Assembly (NCBI RefSeq): GCF_019703515.2
Contig: NC_059351.1
Span: 16,890,001 to 16,954,000, forward strand
DNA length: 64,000 nucleotides
Origin: Myxocyprinus asiaticus
Lineage: Eukaryota > Chordata > Actinopteri > Cypriniformes > Catostomidae
Direction of reading: 5' to 3'
Below the pieces are notes generated by a model, which was not told the origin of the DNA, did no database searches, and was given only the letters and a program-made list of their open reading frames with translations. Made by a program: the position numbers and the translations under genes. Shown piece by piece: positions 10,430-22,109 of the stretch. Position 1 is the stretch's first letter. Every line of letters starts with the position of its first letter.

Positions 10430-10638
10430 TTATGATGTATTCTAATCTTTTGAGATAGTGAATTGGTGGGTTTTTGTTAAATGTGAGCCAAAATCATCAC
10501 AATTAAAAGAACCAAAGACTTAAACTACTTCAGTCTGTGTGCACTGAATTTATTTAATACACGAGTTTCACAATTTGAGTTGAATTACTGAAATAAATGA
10601 ACTTTTCCACGACATTCTAATTTATTGAGATGCACCTG
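10430..10638 (-). repeat. Right terminal inverted repeat of the Tc1 element
   Basis: Inverse partner of 9058-9268. Differences to the left repeat are single bases, for example in the TCATGG/TCGTGG and AAAAAATTA/AAAAGATTA blocks. Confidence 0.9.
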
Positions 10639-11866
10639 TATATTCAGAATCTAGTTGATGCAAGTCAAGCAACCCAATCAAATGCTCCTATGACAAGAAA
10701 TTGCACACAAACCTAATCATTACAGACAAATTTTCCACATTACACTTGTCTCGTGTCCCATCACTTTTAAGGCAAAACCCTGCTGAGTCAGCATCTGAAT
10801 ATCCCTGCTTAATCTCTGAAAGCACCATATCAGCCAGTGTTTCAATGATTTAATTCTGAATGTCCTTAGAAGTATACTTTGCATGTTTTGGTATGCCCTT
10901 TACTATATCAGCCAGAAATGCATCCTTTTCTAAGGTGTATTCAAACAACTTAAGGAAGAGGCCAGCAGATGTATCATTGTTTGATGTGGATTCTGTGGTT
11001 CCACGCAGACCTTGCTCATTAACACAGAGAAATTTAACCACACCTCCAATGCTTTTCACATAATATCTGTTCTTGTCCAACTGCGTTTTACCCACTAGCA
11101 TGCAGTCTATAGTTTCCCCAGACGCCTCCCGACATTTTAATTCGGACTAGGTTGCCATAGACTGCACATGACTGTGGCTGAATGCATGCTTCTACAAACC
11201 CCTGTCGCATTCCAGTGCTACTTTCCAATTGGTATAACCACGCGAGATCTCTCTCTCGTTAGCAACACCGAACTTACAACAAGGGATACAGAAGCACGAG
11301 TCCCGCAAAATCATCGAGCATTAAATGACCGCAATATGGACTCAAATGCACGTTTAGGGTAGCTATTTGAATTTAGGTCCAGTATTTCATTACCACCGGC
11401 AGCGTGATTTTGGGGGACTGAGGTGGAGGGACACACTAGAGTTTTCTCTGAAGTGGGAGCTGGGGAAGATGGAGTTTGTGAAACAACAGCAGCCACATCG
11501 CGGTCACTGCTGCTGGAGCCACTAACAGGCTTCTTTATAGGCACCAAAAATCTATGCATTGCACGCAAGTATTTCTGCTCGTAATCGCTCGTGTGACTGT
11601 CAGCCTCTGCTTTTCCACAACATACTGAAGCGCCGCGTGAGTATAGAATGTGCCGTGCTGTTGTTATTTTGTGATTGGTTTGGGCAGTCTACGTCCCTTC
11701 CTCAAACTTCTCAACACACAGCCCACCTCAGATTGCTTTTAAGCAATGCACAAATCATAAAAAATAAAAAAAATAATGTTGTCTTTGCCTAAGTTCTGAT
11801 TGGGTGGGCAAGACAGACATTTGGGTGGGCTCAGCCCACCACTGCCCATGCCTAGATCTGGCCCTG

Positions 11867-14143
11867 CCGATAAATAACTCTTATTTGTGTGTTCCTCATC
11901 TCTAGATTATTCATTTTGATCAACATCAATGCCCATAAAAATCATGGATAAATGAGCATTGTTGAAAGCAACTTAAATGAACGGAGCCACGTTGATTAGA
12001 CTGTCTGACTGACGACCTGTTACGTAAGGGATGTTTCGGCTCATGAAACTCACCTGTGATTGGATGGATGGTTGCTCAATCTGCCCAAAGTAACAAAACG
12101 CAAAGCATACTGTATACAAATCCACCATTTGGACTCGGTGTGGGTTTAGCTTGAAAAAGTGCGGGGGACCAAATCACCTTTTTAAAGACGTCCCCCGCCT
12201 CTGGTATGCCTTTGCTTTTACTACTGTGCATGACTTGTAAAGTGATACATTTTAACATTTGCATTACATATTGTAGCCAACTGCATTTATAGCTTGTTCC
12301 AATGCAATCAAATTGTGCAGTAGTTACTCTATTAGTAAAGTACTAATAGTCCTGCATGGTCAAACAAATCAAATGTGTCATAGATGCACCACAAAATGAT
12401 CTGAATGCTTCAGCAGTTGTGTTTTTCATCTTACATTTGCTTTTTATGACACTATAGGTTTGGCTTAGGTTTAGGGTAGGGAGGTGGGATTTGTTTATGA
12501 TACACTTAAAAACACTTACAATTTTTACTCTCTTTTAGCTCCACACAGTGGACATTTCTCCTCAAAACTGCCGCAAGATATGTGTAGTAAACCATTTCAT
12601 TTTGCAAAAATGTCACCACAGTCACGTCATTTTCATGAGCTCAGGATGTAAACATGGCAAGAGCTGACTACAATGGCCTTTTCCAATATGATTGCCTGGC
12701 TTTTTGCATTTTTCGCGTTGCATTTGAAAATGATTGATCAAATAATTGAAAGGTTTAGGGCATCAAATATTTGAAATATTCAGTTTCGTTTGAGGTGCAA
12801 GTAAACTGGAAATCCACACGTTATCAGAACTGTACGTTCTGCTTTGTTTTGAAATAATCAGTACTTTTTAATTTTGGATGGACAACATTTCTGATTCAAA
12901 GTCTACACAAATTGCTGCTTTGTTCTCAATGTTTTCTGTACAGCAATTCGTTTAACCAAGACTGCTATGCTGTAATTTGAATGTGCCAGTGTCTCTTTAC
13001 GAAAATACTGATGAAAATGTTTGTTTTTTTTTTTTTTTTTAATTTTTTTTTTTTTTTTTATCAATGATAAAGAAGACGAGGCAATAAATATGCATCTTGA
13101 TGATAATTACATTTGAATTAAAACATACTGTTAATGAAAATAAGATGAGAACACAAATATTCTAACAGTAATACTAACAGTGCACAAACAGAAGAAGAAG
13201 AATCTAAATAAACAATTGTTTTTAGAAGAATAAACATATTGAAATAATTGATTCATATACTCCAATAATGCAGTATATTGGGGATTTCTCCGCTTGAGCT
13301 GCATGAACAGAAAGAGCTGAACACTGGCAAAATGAACTGCTTACAAACGGGTAAATTACAACACTCAAATGCATCCTACTGTATTTATGCATGAGAGAAA
13401 TCACTATATCCACAACACTGTATATGTAATACTGTATTACAGCTTACATCAGCACAGACAATGAAGCAATTAACTTGAACTATGTTACATGCCAGTCAGA
13501 ACATGTAACCTGCATTATCAATACGCTCTTTCCATAAATGTGCTATACTCAACCTAAAATGTCTAAAACACTAAACATTTTTAAGAGTCTCTAATTCATG
13601 AAGAATTCAGAAAATATTAACATTTAGCTAATTTCAAAATATTCATTTTATGCTGCTATTTTGGGAGCTTGCGTTTTCACAATGAAGACAGTTGTTTATT
13701 ATTATATCTTGTATGATACATGTTTAAATGAAATGTTTCTAGATTTTTCTAAACATTTGAATATTTGAAATTTGGTTTGTTACAGTTTGACATATTTTAT
13801 CATTCTGCACATTATCGTCATTTAAAAAGTTATTTTTGTTTACTAAAATGATATGCCATTTTTGTCAGAGTAAAACTGACTAAATTAATGAATATAACAC
13901 ATCGAAATATTGATAAAAGTTATATAAAATAAATATAAAATTTAAAGGACATTTTTGTCAAAAGACGAAAACTGTGTAAAAATTAACACTGCTTACAGCT
14001 TCTTCCTGTTCAGACTGATCTCACAAGTGAAATTGGAAAGAGTAGATTGACTTTTCTTTAGTTAAAATCAATCTGTGCTTCCCGAAATGTAAAAAACTGC
14101 CCCTAGTGACCAAAGCTGTAAGTGTTTTTGGGCATATGGGAAC
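11867..14143. other. No gene seen; AT-rich DNA with old repeat fragments
   Basis: Positions 11867-11874 (CCGATAAA) would be one copy of the hAT target duplication, but no partner was found. 12440-12640 resembles a dispersed fish repeat (GGTTTAGGGTAGGGAGGTG), with a probable inverse fragment at about 59240-59420. 13020-13060 is poly-T. No coding block was recognised. Confidence 0.45.
13020..13060. repeat. Poly-T tract
   Basis: Two runs of T of about 18 bases each, separated by AA. Confidence 0.9.
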
Positions 14144-14151
14144 GTGTGAGC

Positions 14152-14244
14152 TAGGACTGCAACGGTATGAGATTTTCATGGTAACCGTCTCAGAAAATAT
14201 CGTGGTTTCACGGTATACGGTATTACACAATTATTATTATCAGG

Positions 14245-14275
<31 letters not shown>

Positions 14276-16035
14276 TTGGTTGAACAAACACTTTATTATA
14301 ATTTAAACTTGAAACCATTTTTTGAAATTTTTTTTATTTTTATGGAAGTATGTGGAAAAAAAGTCTCCCTTTTGAAAAAAAATAAAATAAATAGAATAAA
14401 TAAGAATGGCTCATATTACACACAAAAATGATCTTTTGCCATCACCTGCTGGCTAACATATGTAATGTAAAAAAAATAAAAAAAAAATACAAATAATAGC
14501 TCTTAACACATATGCACTGCTCTTACACTTTAGTTTAGTACGGCACGAACACAAGTGGAGTGAAGTGTCCGAATGCTGATGGTGTCAGACCATCAGTGCT
14601 CATGGAATGTCTCACGTCCAATCAGATTCGAGGACCGGAACTAACTGTTGTATATTAATAATTAACATATACTGTGGGTGCGTGACAGCGCACCCAGACT
14701 GCTCCTTTAACTCAGTGGTTCCCAACTGGTTTTGCTTCAGGACCCAGATTTTACATTGGAAATCAAGTGGCGACCCACTATGGTAAAAACGTAACCTGTA
14801 TTTAATATATCCTGGGTCGCATTTCCTTTTATGTTGCATAGTTTTGTTCATGGTTTTCAAGTACAAGGACATGCATCAAGTGGCATTATTTTTGTTGTTG
14901 AGGTCAACAACAAAAGCGACAGGAAGTTTTCTCTCCCCCCTTTTAAAAATTGAAGGGCATATTTACTTATATGAGCCCATTATTATCCCGTTTGTTTCCT
15001 AATTTCAAATATAATTCAAATAAAACATACATATTACACAGGAGGAAAGGCTCCCCATTTCCACAGTGTAGCTAGTCAATATAGCAATAATAATAACAAA
15101 TTATAGTATTTATGAAAAAATAAATACTAGCTGAAACACATCTTGAAACTTTAACTACAAATGCCACTGTTGATATAAAATGAAGTCTAATAGATTCTAC
15201 CTTTAGATTATTTCATATGAAACTATAACATTTTGTCAAAATATAAGTTACTTTTACTCAAGTAAAATCGTGAAACAATTTTGTAAAGGTGATGATGTAT
15301 AATGAAAAAAAAAATTGCGCATAGCACAGTGTTGCTCTTTTCTTCAGTGCTGTTTGGCATGTCAGGGCTCCCTACTGTATGAGAGGTTCGACTTGACTTC
15401 CTCCGTAACGCTTTAAACTAGAAAAGTCTCAGTAGAATTGAAATTGATCACATCAGTTTTGAGGTCTGCACGCTGTAATATCGAGGGAAGCCTGGTTGTT
15501 CCACACGCGTGCCAGAGAGAAGAGCAGATCATGATTGCGAACTGGTTCCGTTATACTCGTGGGAAAGTGCAGATGAGAAGCCTTTAGCTGACTGCGATCA
15601 TTATCATTAAATCTGCCTCCGGAGTCCTAAATAGGCTACCACTTGGGCGACCGCCGAAATATCTTCAATGGGAGAACCATGGCATTGTTCTTTCCCTGCT
15701 GTCCGCGACCCAGTCCGAATAGACCTGCGACCCACTTTTGGGTCGTGACCCACCAGTTGAGAAACACTGCTTTAACTCACACATACACTCACTTATGTCA
15801 GACCCCCTCACCTCACTTTGAGATTGACATTTTCTCCGCTGCATGTGTGTGTGGCGCAAGCTGACAAGTCTGACAGGCAGTCGAGGAGGAAAGGAGATGC
15901 GCTTGCGCAGGTGAGATTCTCCGTCTGGTTGCATTTTTTTTCTCAATACCGTAGATAAGCAAATGTGCATGGTATAAAAACCATACATTTTCATACCGTG
16001 GTATACCGCAAAACCGGTATACCGCTGCAACTCTA
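14152..16035. mobile_element. Non-autonomous hAT-type element, outer member of a nested pair
   Basis: The ends TAGGACTGCAACGGTAT and (inverse) TAGAGTTGCAGCGGTAT are inverted repeats. They are flanked by GTGTGAGC (14144-14151) and GTGTGAAC (16036-16043), a 7-of-8 target duplication of the hAT length. Both end regions carry repeated GGTATACCG-type words. A second element (14713-15769) is inserted inside, so the original was only about 0.8 kb. No transposase is visible. Confidence 0.8.
14713..15769. mobile_element. Non-autonomous hAT-type element nested in the previous one
   Basis: The left end CAGTGGTTCCCAACTGG and the right end CCAGTTGAGAAACACTG are inverted repeats. They are flanked by perfect 8-bp target duplications CTTTAACT at 14705-14712 and 15770-15777. 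Related CAGTGGTTC ends are typical of many hAT families. The inside holds GACCCA-rich sub-terminal repeats and no coding frame. Confidence 0.9.
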
Positions 16036-16043
16036 GTGTGAAC

Positions 16044-17150
16044 TACATTTTCCAGGTGAAATGTCCACTGAGGGGTGCCAAAACCGAGTTGTGAAACAAG
16101 TGGTTTTCAGCTGTACAGGTTGTAATACAGTGAAGAGGAAATATGTAATGGACATGTTAAGTGGGCAGTTCTTGGCCAAAATAAGATGGTCCAGACATTA
16201 TGCTGATAGTCAGAAGTCTGGTTATGTGAGCCTACTGGCCTATAACCACAAGATTGCCAATTTGAATCATGCAAGGGGTGTCGCAAGTTCAAAATACCTG
16301 GACCTGTAAGTTCCTTTGAATAAAACTCAGTCTTTGCTAAAGAACTACTTACATACAAAACTAATTAATACCCATGGTAATGGGACAATGATATAAAATA
16401 ATGATCATTTGTAAAATATCTACCACTGTGGTGTAAATAAATGAATAATTATATAAATACACAAACATAATGTAAATGCACATGCATAAAATAAGACACA
16501 TGGAAGTGGAATATCTGCTCTACTTATAGTTCACACAGACTGATTTCATAACTTTCACAGACTAACAAAAATCCATTAAGAAATGTATAGGTTATAAAGG
16601 GACAAAGTCAGTTCAATGAATGTGTTTCAATATCAACAAGTATGACTTCTCTGGTTGCACAGGTTTTAATGAACAATACATTTTGTTTGGGCGTATGGCA
16701 AATATGCCTTTAAATTGGAGACGCAGACACAGGCCTTGTGTCCTATGAATGGAGTAATTTCTCTTCCTTATTGCTTTGGGTTTTCATTATGAAAATGCTG
16801 CTTCACCCCATTAGCCATTTGGCACAATCATGAGCGCTGCGTTTGCAGTGACAAAAGGCTTTTAACAATGAGACATAGTTAATTTCTGTGTATTCTGTTA
16901 GTCTTCATCAGACAAATTAATGTTGTCTACAAACAGAAAAGAAATGAGGTGACGTCTGTGCACTCAATGAATGTGTATTATACAAATTAATTTAACAGAT
17001 TAATATGTTTTTGCCTTGTAATGAGTATGTGTGGTAGCACACGTACATTTGCTTACGTGTGCATATATACCAAAGGTGCAATATTGACATATTGAGAGCA
17101 TCTAAAACTTTATAATTTTACATAAGGAGACGGGAGAGTGTGAAACGTGT
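16044..17150. other. No gene seen
   Basis: Unique AT-rich sequence. 16044-16100 continues the dispersed repeat in which the hAT element at 14152 was inserted. Confidence 0.4.
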
Positions 17151-17161
17151 TTTAAGGGAGT

Positions 17162-17179
17162 TTTATTGGGAGGTTTATT
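17162..17179 (-). terminator. Possible polyadenylation signals (two AATAAA)
   Basis: Two AATAAA hexamers on the minus strand lie within 18 bases, downstream of the candidate terminal exon at 17390-17425. Their meaning depends on that exon. Confidence 0.3.
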
Positions 17180-17389
17180 CTCTAAAAGTCCACAGTTGAA
17201 GAAAAACCATATGTGCTCAGTATGCTGGTAAGAGATTTGCATATTTTACATTGATAGAGTAAATGTATTCTCTGGGGAACTGTGCCAAGCTTGCAGATTG
17301 AAGGTCGAATTTTCTTCCTCCCAAAACAACAAGGCAACGTCACAAATGAAATGAGTTCTGACAATCTTCCAGCATAACAACCCAATGCG

Positions 17390-17425
17390 TCAGTTGTAGT
17401 AGCCTTGCTTGATGTCCAGCATGTT
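17390..17425 (-). CDS. Candidate last coding exon of an unidentified host gene
   Basis: On the minus strand a pyrimidine-rich tract ending TTTGTGCTTTCCAG is followed directly by eleven codons (NMLDIKQGYYN) and a TGA. Two AATAAA signals follow at about 17174-17179 and 17162-17167, some 215-230 bases after the stop, so the stretch has the shape of a terminal exon with a short 3' UTR. The region is unique within the window and free of transposon ends. I do not recognise the protein, the frame depends on an assumed phase-0 junction, and no upstream exon was found. Chance resemblance is quite possible. Confidence 0.3.
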   Translation of the reverse strand, partial: NMLDIKQGYYN

Positions 17426-17439
17426 CTGGAAAGCACAAA

Positions 17440-18300
17440 CTCAGCATTATAATGTGCTGGTCCTTGTGTCGACTGCCATATCAGCTGTGCTTTTTATATT
17501 CCAAGACAAATTAGTTTTCAGATCACAAAGCTCAGAGGTCCTGCTGTAGTACTGTATCTGGATGTTTGCCATGGGGAAATTATAACAATGTTAAAATCTG
17601 TAAAGAGTTGCAAATAAATAAATAATTGAAAGTGAAATTGCACTTGAGTTTTGACACAATCTCCATTAGGCTGGAAGAATAATGTTTTTGATGATCACTT
17701 AAGGTTTTAGAACAGTTGACAGAACCTGTTAAATATATCTCTGCTATACATTGTTTGCATCAATTTATCCACAGAAAATAAATCAAGTGCATCTATCAAA
17801 CCACTGAAGGTCCAGACCACACAAAGCAGCTGAAAGTCTGGATACTAACAAATTCTCATTGCTATTTTCCAAAGATTAGAATAACAGTCAAGACATAAAA
17901 GCTATAAAATAACACAAATGGAAGTGTGAAAAATATGTAGTGACTGCAATATATAAATACATTTAAAACTATCTTATATTTTAGATTCTTCAAGTATTCA
18001 GCCTTTATCTAGAATGACATTCTCTAAACTAACTTCACGAGGTTGGTTGAAGAGTTTCCATGTATACAGCGCACTTAGAATTGTAGTTTTGACACAATTT
18101 ATATTCATCTACAAAACAAATATCAAGCCTGTTAGCGCAAATCTTAGATCAAAATGTTTTTTTAAGATCATGAAAATCAAACTTCAGTCAAATGTGTCCA
18201 CACTTTTGACTATTAGTTTACGATAGATACAATATTTCTCTATGAACCTTCAAAGGGTTCAGAAATTCACTTAATGTTTCTGCCTATTAATTACATAAAA
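17440..18300. other. No gene seen
   Basis: AT-rich sequence. Near 18190 AAATGTGTCCACACTTTTGAC resembles the outer end of a Tc1-like element, but no partner end was found. Confidence 0.4.
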
Positions 18301-18779
18301 AAAAGAAAAAAAAAAAAAAAGAAATCAAATCAAATCACTTTTATTGTCACACAACCATATACACAAGTGCAATAGTGGGTGAAAGTCTTGGGTGCAGTTC
18401 CGAGCAACATAGCAGTCATGACAGTGATGAGACATATACCAATTTACAATAAACATCAGATTTACACAACACAATTTACATCTCTAATATACACACAATT
18501 ACACACAACACAATATACAAATAATAATATAAAATGTACAGTATACAATACACACAATATATAATACACATACAATATAGAATATACATTATACAATAAA
18601 AATAGTATATATTATATATAAAATATACAGTAGGTTGTATTGTACTGTATTGACATTCAGGCTGTCGGTTGATAGTCAGTTGCCAGTGTGTTGTTAAGAG
18701 AGAATATACTTTATGACAGTCCACTGTGAGATAATAAGATTAAAAAAGTGCAGTGCTGATGTATATTGATTGTGAGAGA

Positions 18780-21700
18780 TCAAGAGTTCAAAAGTCTGAT
18801 TGCTTGGGGGAAGAAGCTGTCATGAAGTCGGCTGGTGCGGGTCCTGATGCTGCGATACCACCTGCCTGATGGTAGCAGTGAGAGCAGCCCATGGCTGGGG
18901 TTGCATGAGTCTCTGATAATCCTCCCAGCTTTTTTCACACACTGCCTGGTATATATGTCCTGGAGGGAGGGAAGCTCACCTCCGATGATGTGTCTGGCAG
19001 TTCGCACCACCCTTTACAGGGCTTTGCGGTTGTGGGCAGTGCTATTGCCATACCAGGCAGTGATGCAGCCAGTCAAGATGCTCTCTACAGTGCAGGTGTA
19101 GAACCATGTGAGCATATGGCGGTTCACTCCAAACTTCCTCAGCCATCTCAGGAAGAAGAGGCACTGATGAGCCTTCTTCACAATGGCCTCAGTGTGGACA
19201 GACCATGTGAGTTCCTCAGTGATGTGGACACAGAGGAACTTGAAGCTGCTGACTCTCTCCACCGGTGCTCCATTGATGGTGATGGGACTGTGTTCTCTGT
19301 CTTTTCTCCTGAAGTCCACCACAAGCTCCATTGTCTTGCTGACGTTGAGGGAGAGGTTGTGCTCCTGTCACCAGTGTGTCAGTATGTGCACCTCCTCTCT
19401 GTAGGCTGTTTCATCATTGTCAGTGATCAGACCTACCACTGTCATATCATCAGCAAACTTAATGATGGCACTGGAGCTATGTGTTGCACACAGTCATGTG
19501 TGTACAGGGAATACAGGAGTGGGCTGAGAACACAGCCCTGTGGGGCTCCAGTGTTGAGGGTCAGTGATGAGGAGATGTTGCTGCCCATTCTAACCATCTG
19601 GCATCTGCTTGACAGGAAGTCCAGGATCCAGCTGCACAGCAAGCTGTTTAAGCCCAGAGCCCGGAGTTTCACATCAAGCTTGGAGGGCACTATGGTGTTG
19701 AATGCTGAACTGTAGTCTACAAACAGCATTCTCACATAAGTGTCCTTTTTTTTCCAGGTGGGATAGAGCAGTGTGTAGTGTAGAAGCAATGGCATCATCA
19801 GTGGAGTGGTTGTTGCGGTAAGCAAACTGCAATGGGTCCAGTGAGGGAGGCAGCACAGAGCAGATGTAATCTCTGTTTAGTCTCTCAAAGCATTTGCTGA
19901 TGATGGGGGTCAAAGCAACAGGATGCCAGTCATTTAAGCAAGTGATTTTGGATTGCTTTTTTACAGGCACAATGGTGGATGTTTTGAAGCATGTGGGGAC
20001 CACAGACAATGAGAGGGAAAGGTTGAAAATGTCTGTAAAAACACCAGCCATTTGGTTTGCGCACGCTCTGATGACACGGCCCGGAATGCCGTCTGGACCC
20101 ACGGCTTTACGGATATTCACCCATCAGAAGGATTGGGTTACATCTGCTACAGAGACGGAGAGTGAACTAACCTCTGTAGCTTCAGCCGCGAGAGCTCTCT
20201 CCGCGAGGGTGGTGTTATTTCCCTCGAAATGAGCATAAAAAGTATTTAGCTCATCCAGGAGAGAGGCAGCAGTGTTCACGGAGGAGTTTTTATTCCCTTT
20301 AAAGTCCGTGATGATATTAATTCCCTGCCACATGCTTCTAGATTTGGTGGTGTTAAACTGTCCTTCAATCTTGTCCCTGCACTGGCGTTTGGCTGCTCTG
20401 ATAGTTTTGCAGAGGGCATAACTGGCTTGTTTATTCTCCTCCGTGTTCCCGGAATTAAAAGCGGAGGTCCGCGCATCAACTGCCACGCGAACATCGCTAT
20501 TTATCCATGGCTTCTGGTTGGGGTAGATCCGTATTGTTTTGGTCGGAACAACATCCTCTACGCACTTTCTGATGAAACACGTTACGCTATCAGCGTAAAC
20601 ATCGATGTCATCATCAGAGGCGGACCGGAACATCTCCCAGTCCGCTTGACCAAAACAGTCTTGTAGCATAGATTCTGACTGGTCCGACCAGCACTGGATT
20701 GTTCTGAGGGTGGGTGCTTCCTGTTTCAGTTTCTGTCTGTAAGCGGGCAGAAGCAGAATGGAAGAGTGGTCCGATTTGCCAAATGGTGGGCGGGGGAGGG
20801 ATTTGTAGCCATCCCAGATGGGAGAGTAACAATGGTCCAAAACCTGGTCCCCTTGTGTGTTGAAACTGATGTGTTGGTGGTATTTTGGTGCGATTGATTT
20901 GAAATTGGCTTTGTTAAAGTCCCCAATCACAATGAACGTGGCCTCAGGGTGCGCAGTTTCCTGCTTGCTTATACTTCCATACAGTTCCTTGAGTGCCCGG
21001 TCTGTGTTGGCTTGTGGTGGGATGTACACAGCTGTGATAATGACCGCTGAGAATTCCCTCAGTATCCAGAATGGTCGACACGGAAGCATGAGGAATTCCA
21101 GAGCAGAAGAGCTAGTTCGAATCCCAGGGCGTGCTGAGTGACTCCAGTCAGATCTCCTAAGCAACCAAATTGGCCCGGTTGCTAGGGAGGGTAGAGTCAC
21201 ATGGGGTAATCTCCTTTTGGTCGCTATAATGTGGTTCGTTGTCAGTGGGGCGCGTGGTGAGTTGGGCGCGGATGCCACGGTGGATGGCGTGAAGCCTCCA
21301 CATGCGCTATGTCTCCCTGGCAACGTGCTCAACAAGCCACGTGATAAGATGCGTGGGTTGATGGTCTCAGACACGGAGGCAACTGGGATTCATCCTCCGC
21401 CACCCGGATTGAGGTGAATCACTACACAACCATGAGGACTTAAAAGTGCACTGGGAATTGGACATTCCAAATTGGGTGAAAAAGGGGAAAAATCAAAAAA
21501 AAAAAAAAAAGACTAGAATGTACAAATGTACGTTCCTCTAATCACATCAAGATTTGTTGATCATAAAACATACACCACCATCTCTGCTTTTACCTGAGAG
21601 GTCTTTTGCTCTGTCCGCTCAGTGCATGGAGAACCCTGCAGGTTCGAGTCTGGAATCTCCACAGACATCCAAGTTTCTGTAAGGCAGATAATGCAGCAGT

Positions 21701-22109
21701 CCCTCATCTCTCATTGGAAAAAGATCCGCGCTTTCAGCTCGCAGAGCTTGTTGTCCAGAGACTGAACATTTGCCAGTAGAACACTGGGTTGCGGGGGTCG
21801 ATTTGCGCGACGTCTTACTCTGATGAGAACGCCGGCTCTATTTCCCCTTTTCCTTTTGCGTTTCCGCGGCTGGGCTGCCCAGACAAAGGGCTCCACTGCC
21901 GTGTTTGTAAACAGCGGGTTGGCATTGAGGAATTTGAAGTCCGGTTAACGGTGTGCAGTTGCAGAACTAATGTCCAAAAGTGTTTGTCTGTCGTAGACAA
22001 TAAGGCAGACAACATCCAAGACAAAAAACATAAGAATTGTAGACAAAACAAACAAAAACCTGCAATGTTGTGTCGGAGCTCGCAACACAGCAGCCATACT
22101 CGGCGCCAT
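18780..22109 (-). pseudogene. LINE polyprotein pseudogene: endonuclease and reverse transcriptase (copy 1)
   Basis: Minus-strand order: the N terminus (MAPSMAAVLRAPTQHC) with a hydrophobic segment near 22000-22060; the endonuclease from about 21900 to 20650 (VIITAVYIPPQ, then VIGDFNK and FGKSDHSS); the reverse transcriptase from about 20120 ([11 protein letters not shown]) through [12 protein letters not shown] and [10 protein letters not shown]; the C-terminal region to 18780 (ending FFPQAIRLLNS). The FADD catalytic box of the polymerase survives at about 19440-19460 but is out of frame because of a one-base loss relative to copy 2. The SINE removes the N-terminal third of the endonuclease from the reading frame. 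The enzyme would nick target DNA and copy the RNA in place; this copy cannot make it. Confidence 0.8.
21111..21510 (+). mobile_element. tRNA-derived SINE inserted in LINE copy 1
   Basis: Alignment by eye with LINE copy 2 (54290-54370) shows about 400 extra bases here. The insert begins next to a perfect RNA polymerase III B box (GTTCGAATCC at 21115-21124) and ends in a run of A preceded by AAAAAGGGGAAAAATC. No A box precedes the B box, so the copy lacks its 5' start. It makes the front of a misleading 416-codon minus-strand open frame. Confidence 0.8.

Larger units (their letters stand above)
9058..10638 (+). mobile_element. Complete Tc1-like transposon with intact transposase
   Basis: The element is 1581 bp and flanked by TA (9056-9057; 10639-10640). 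Its terminal inverted repeats are about 210 bases long, starting CAGGTGCATCTCAATAAATT, and differ at only about five positions by eye. A single open reading frame of 345 codons lies between them. It is inserted in the decayed hAT transposase gene. Intact ends, intact frame and near-identical repeats together point to a recent insertion. Confidence 0.95.
6983..11568 (-). pseudogene. hAT transposase pseudogene (ZMYM1-like group)
   Basis: Read on the minus strand, the pieces in order are as follows. The N terminus is at 11311-11568 (RFLVPIKKPVSGSSSSD). Next comes 10645-11101, with LKSDGTRDK holding the likely first catalytic Asp. The Tc1 element follows, then 8790-9057, with SQCYDGASVMS holding the likely second catalytic Asp. 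After that are 8297-8758 (LEIRWTSHYDVTW), 8059-8385, the LINE, and 6983-7190 (SSASCESSFSTL, the hAT C-terminal dimerisation signature). The enzyme would excise and reinsert the element by a cut-and-paste mechanism with 8-bp target duplications. Stops and frameshifts lie within most pieces, in addition to the two insertions. Family placement near ZMYM1-type proteins is by resemblance only. Confidence 0.75.
6983..11866 (-). mobile_element. Autonomous-type hAT transposon, decayed and twice interrupted
   Basis: The 5' end (right side, minus strand) reads CAGGGCCAGATCTAGGCATG, a typical hAT terminus, ending at 11866. A decayed transposase gene runs leftwards to a hAT dimerisation domain at 6983-7190. 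Two later insertions break it: a LINE 3' fragment (7205-8058) and a complete Tc1 transposon (9058-10638). The 3' terminal repeat was not found left of 6983, so that end is probably lost. Confidence 0.8.

Noticed and set aside
17182..17436. 84-codon minus-strand frame as a protein
   Set aside because: It overlaps the candidate terminal exon in another frame and would extend into a likely 3' UTR; no motif was seen.
18990..19715. Plus-strand open frame of 241 codons
   Set aside because: It is the antisense of the LINE reverse transcriptase (copy 1). The same frame reappears at 52228-52950 opposite copy 2, and it has no domain of its own.
21111..21190. tRNA gene
   Set aside because: Only the B box is present; there is no A box, no cloverleaf stem and a poly-A tail follows, so it is a SINE.
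20124..21374. 416-codon minus-strand frame as a single gene
   Set aside because: The first 88 or so residues are translated SINE sequence. Only the part from about 21105 downward is LINE endonuclease.
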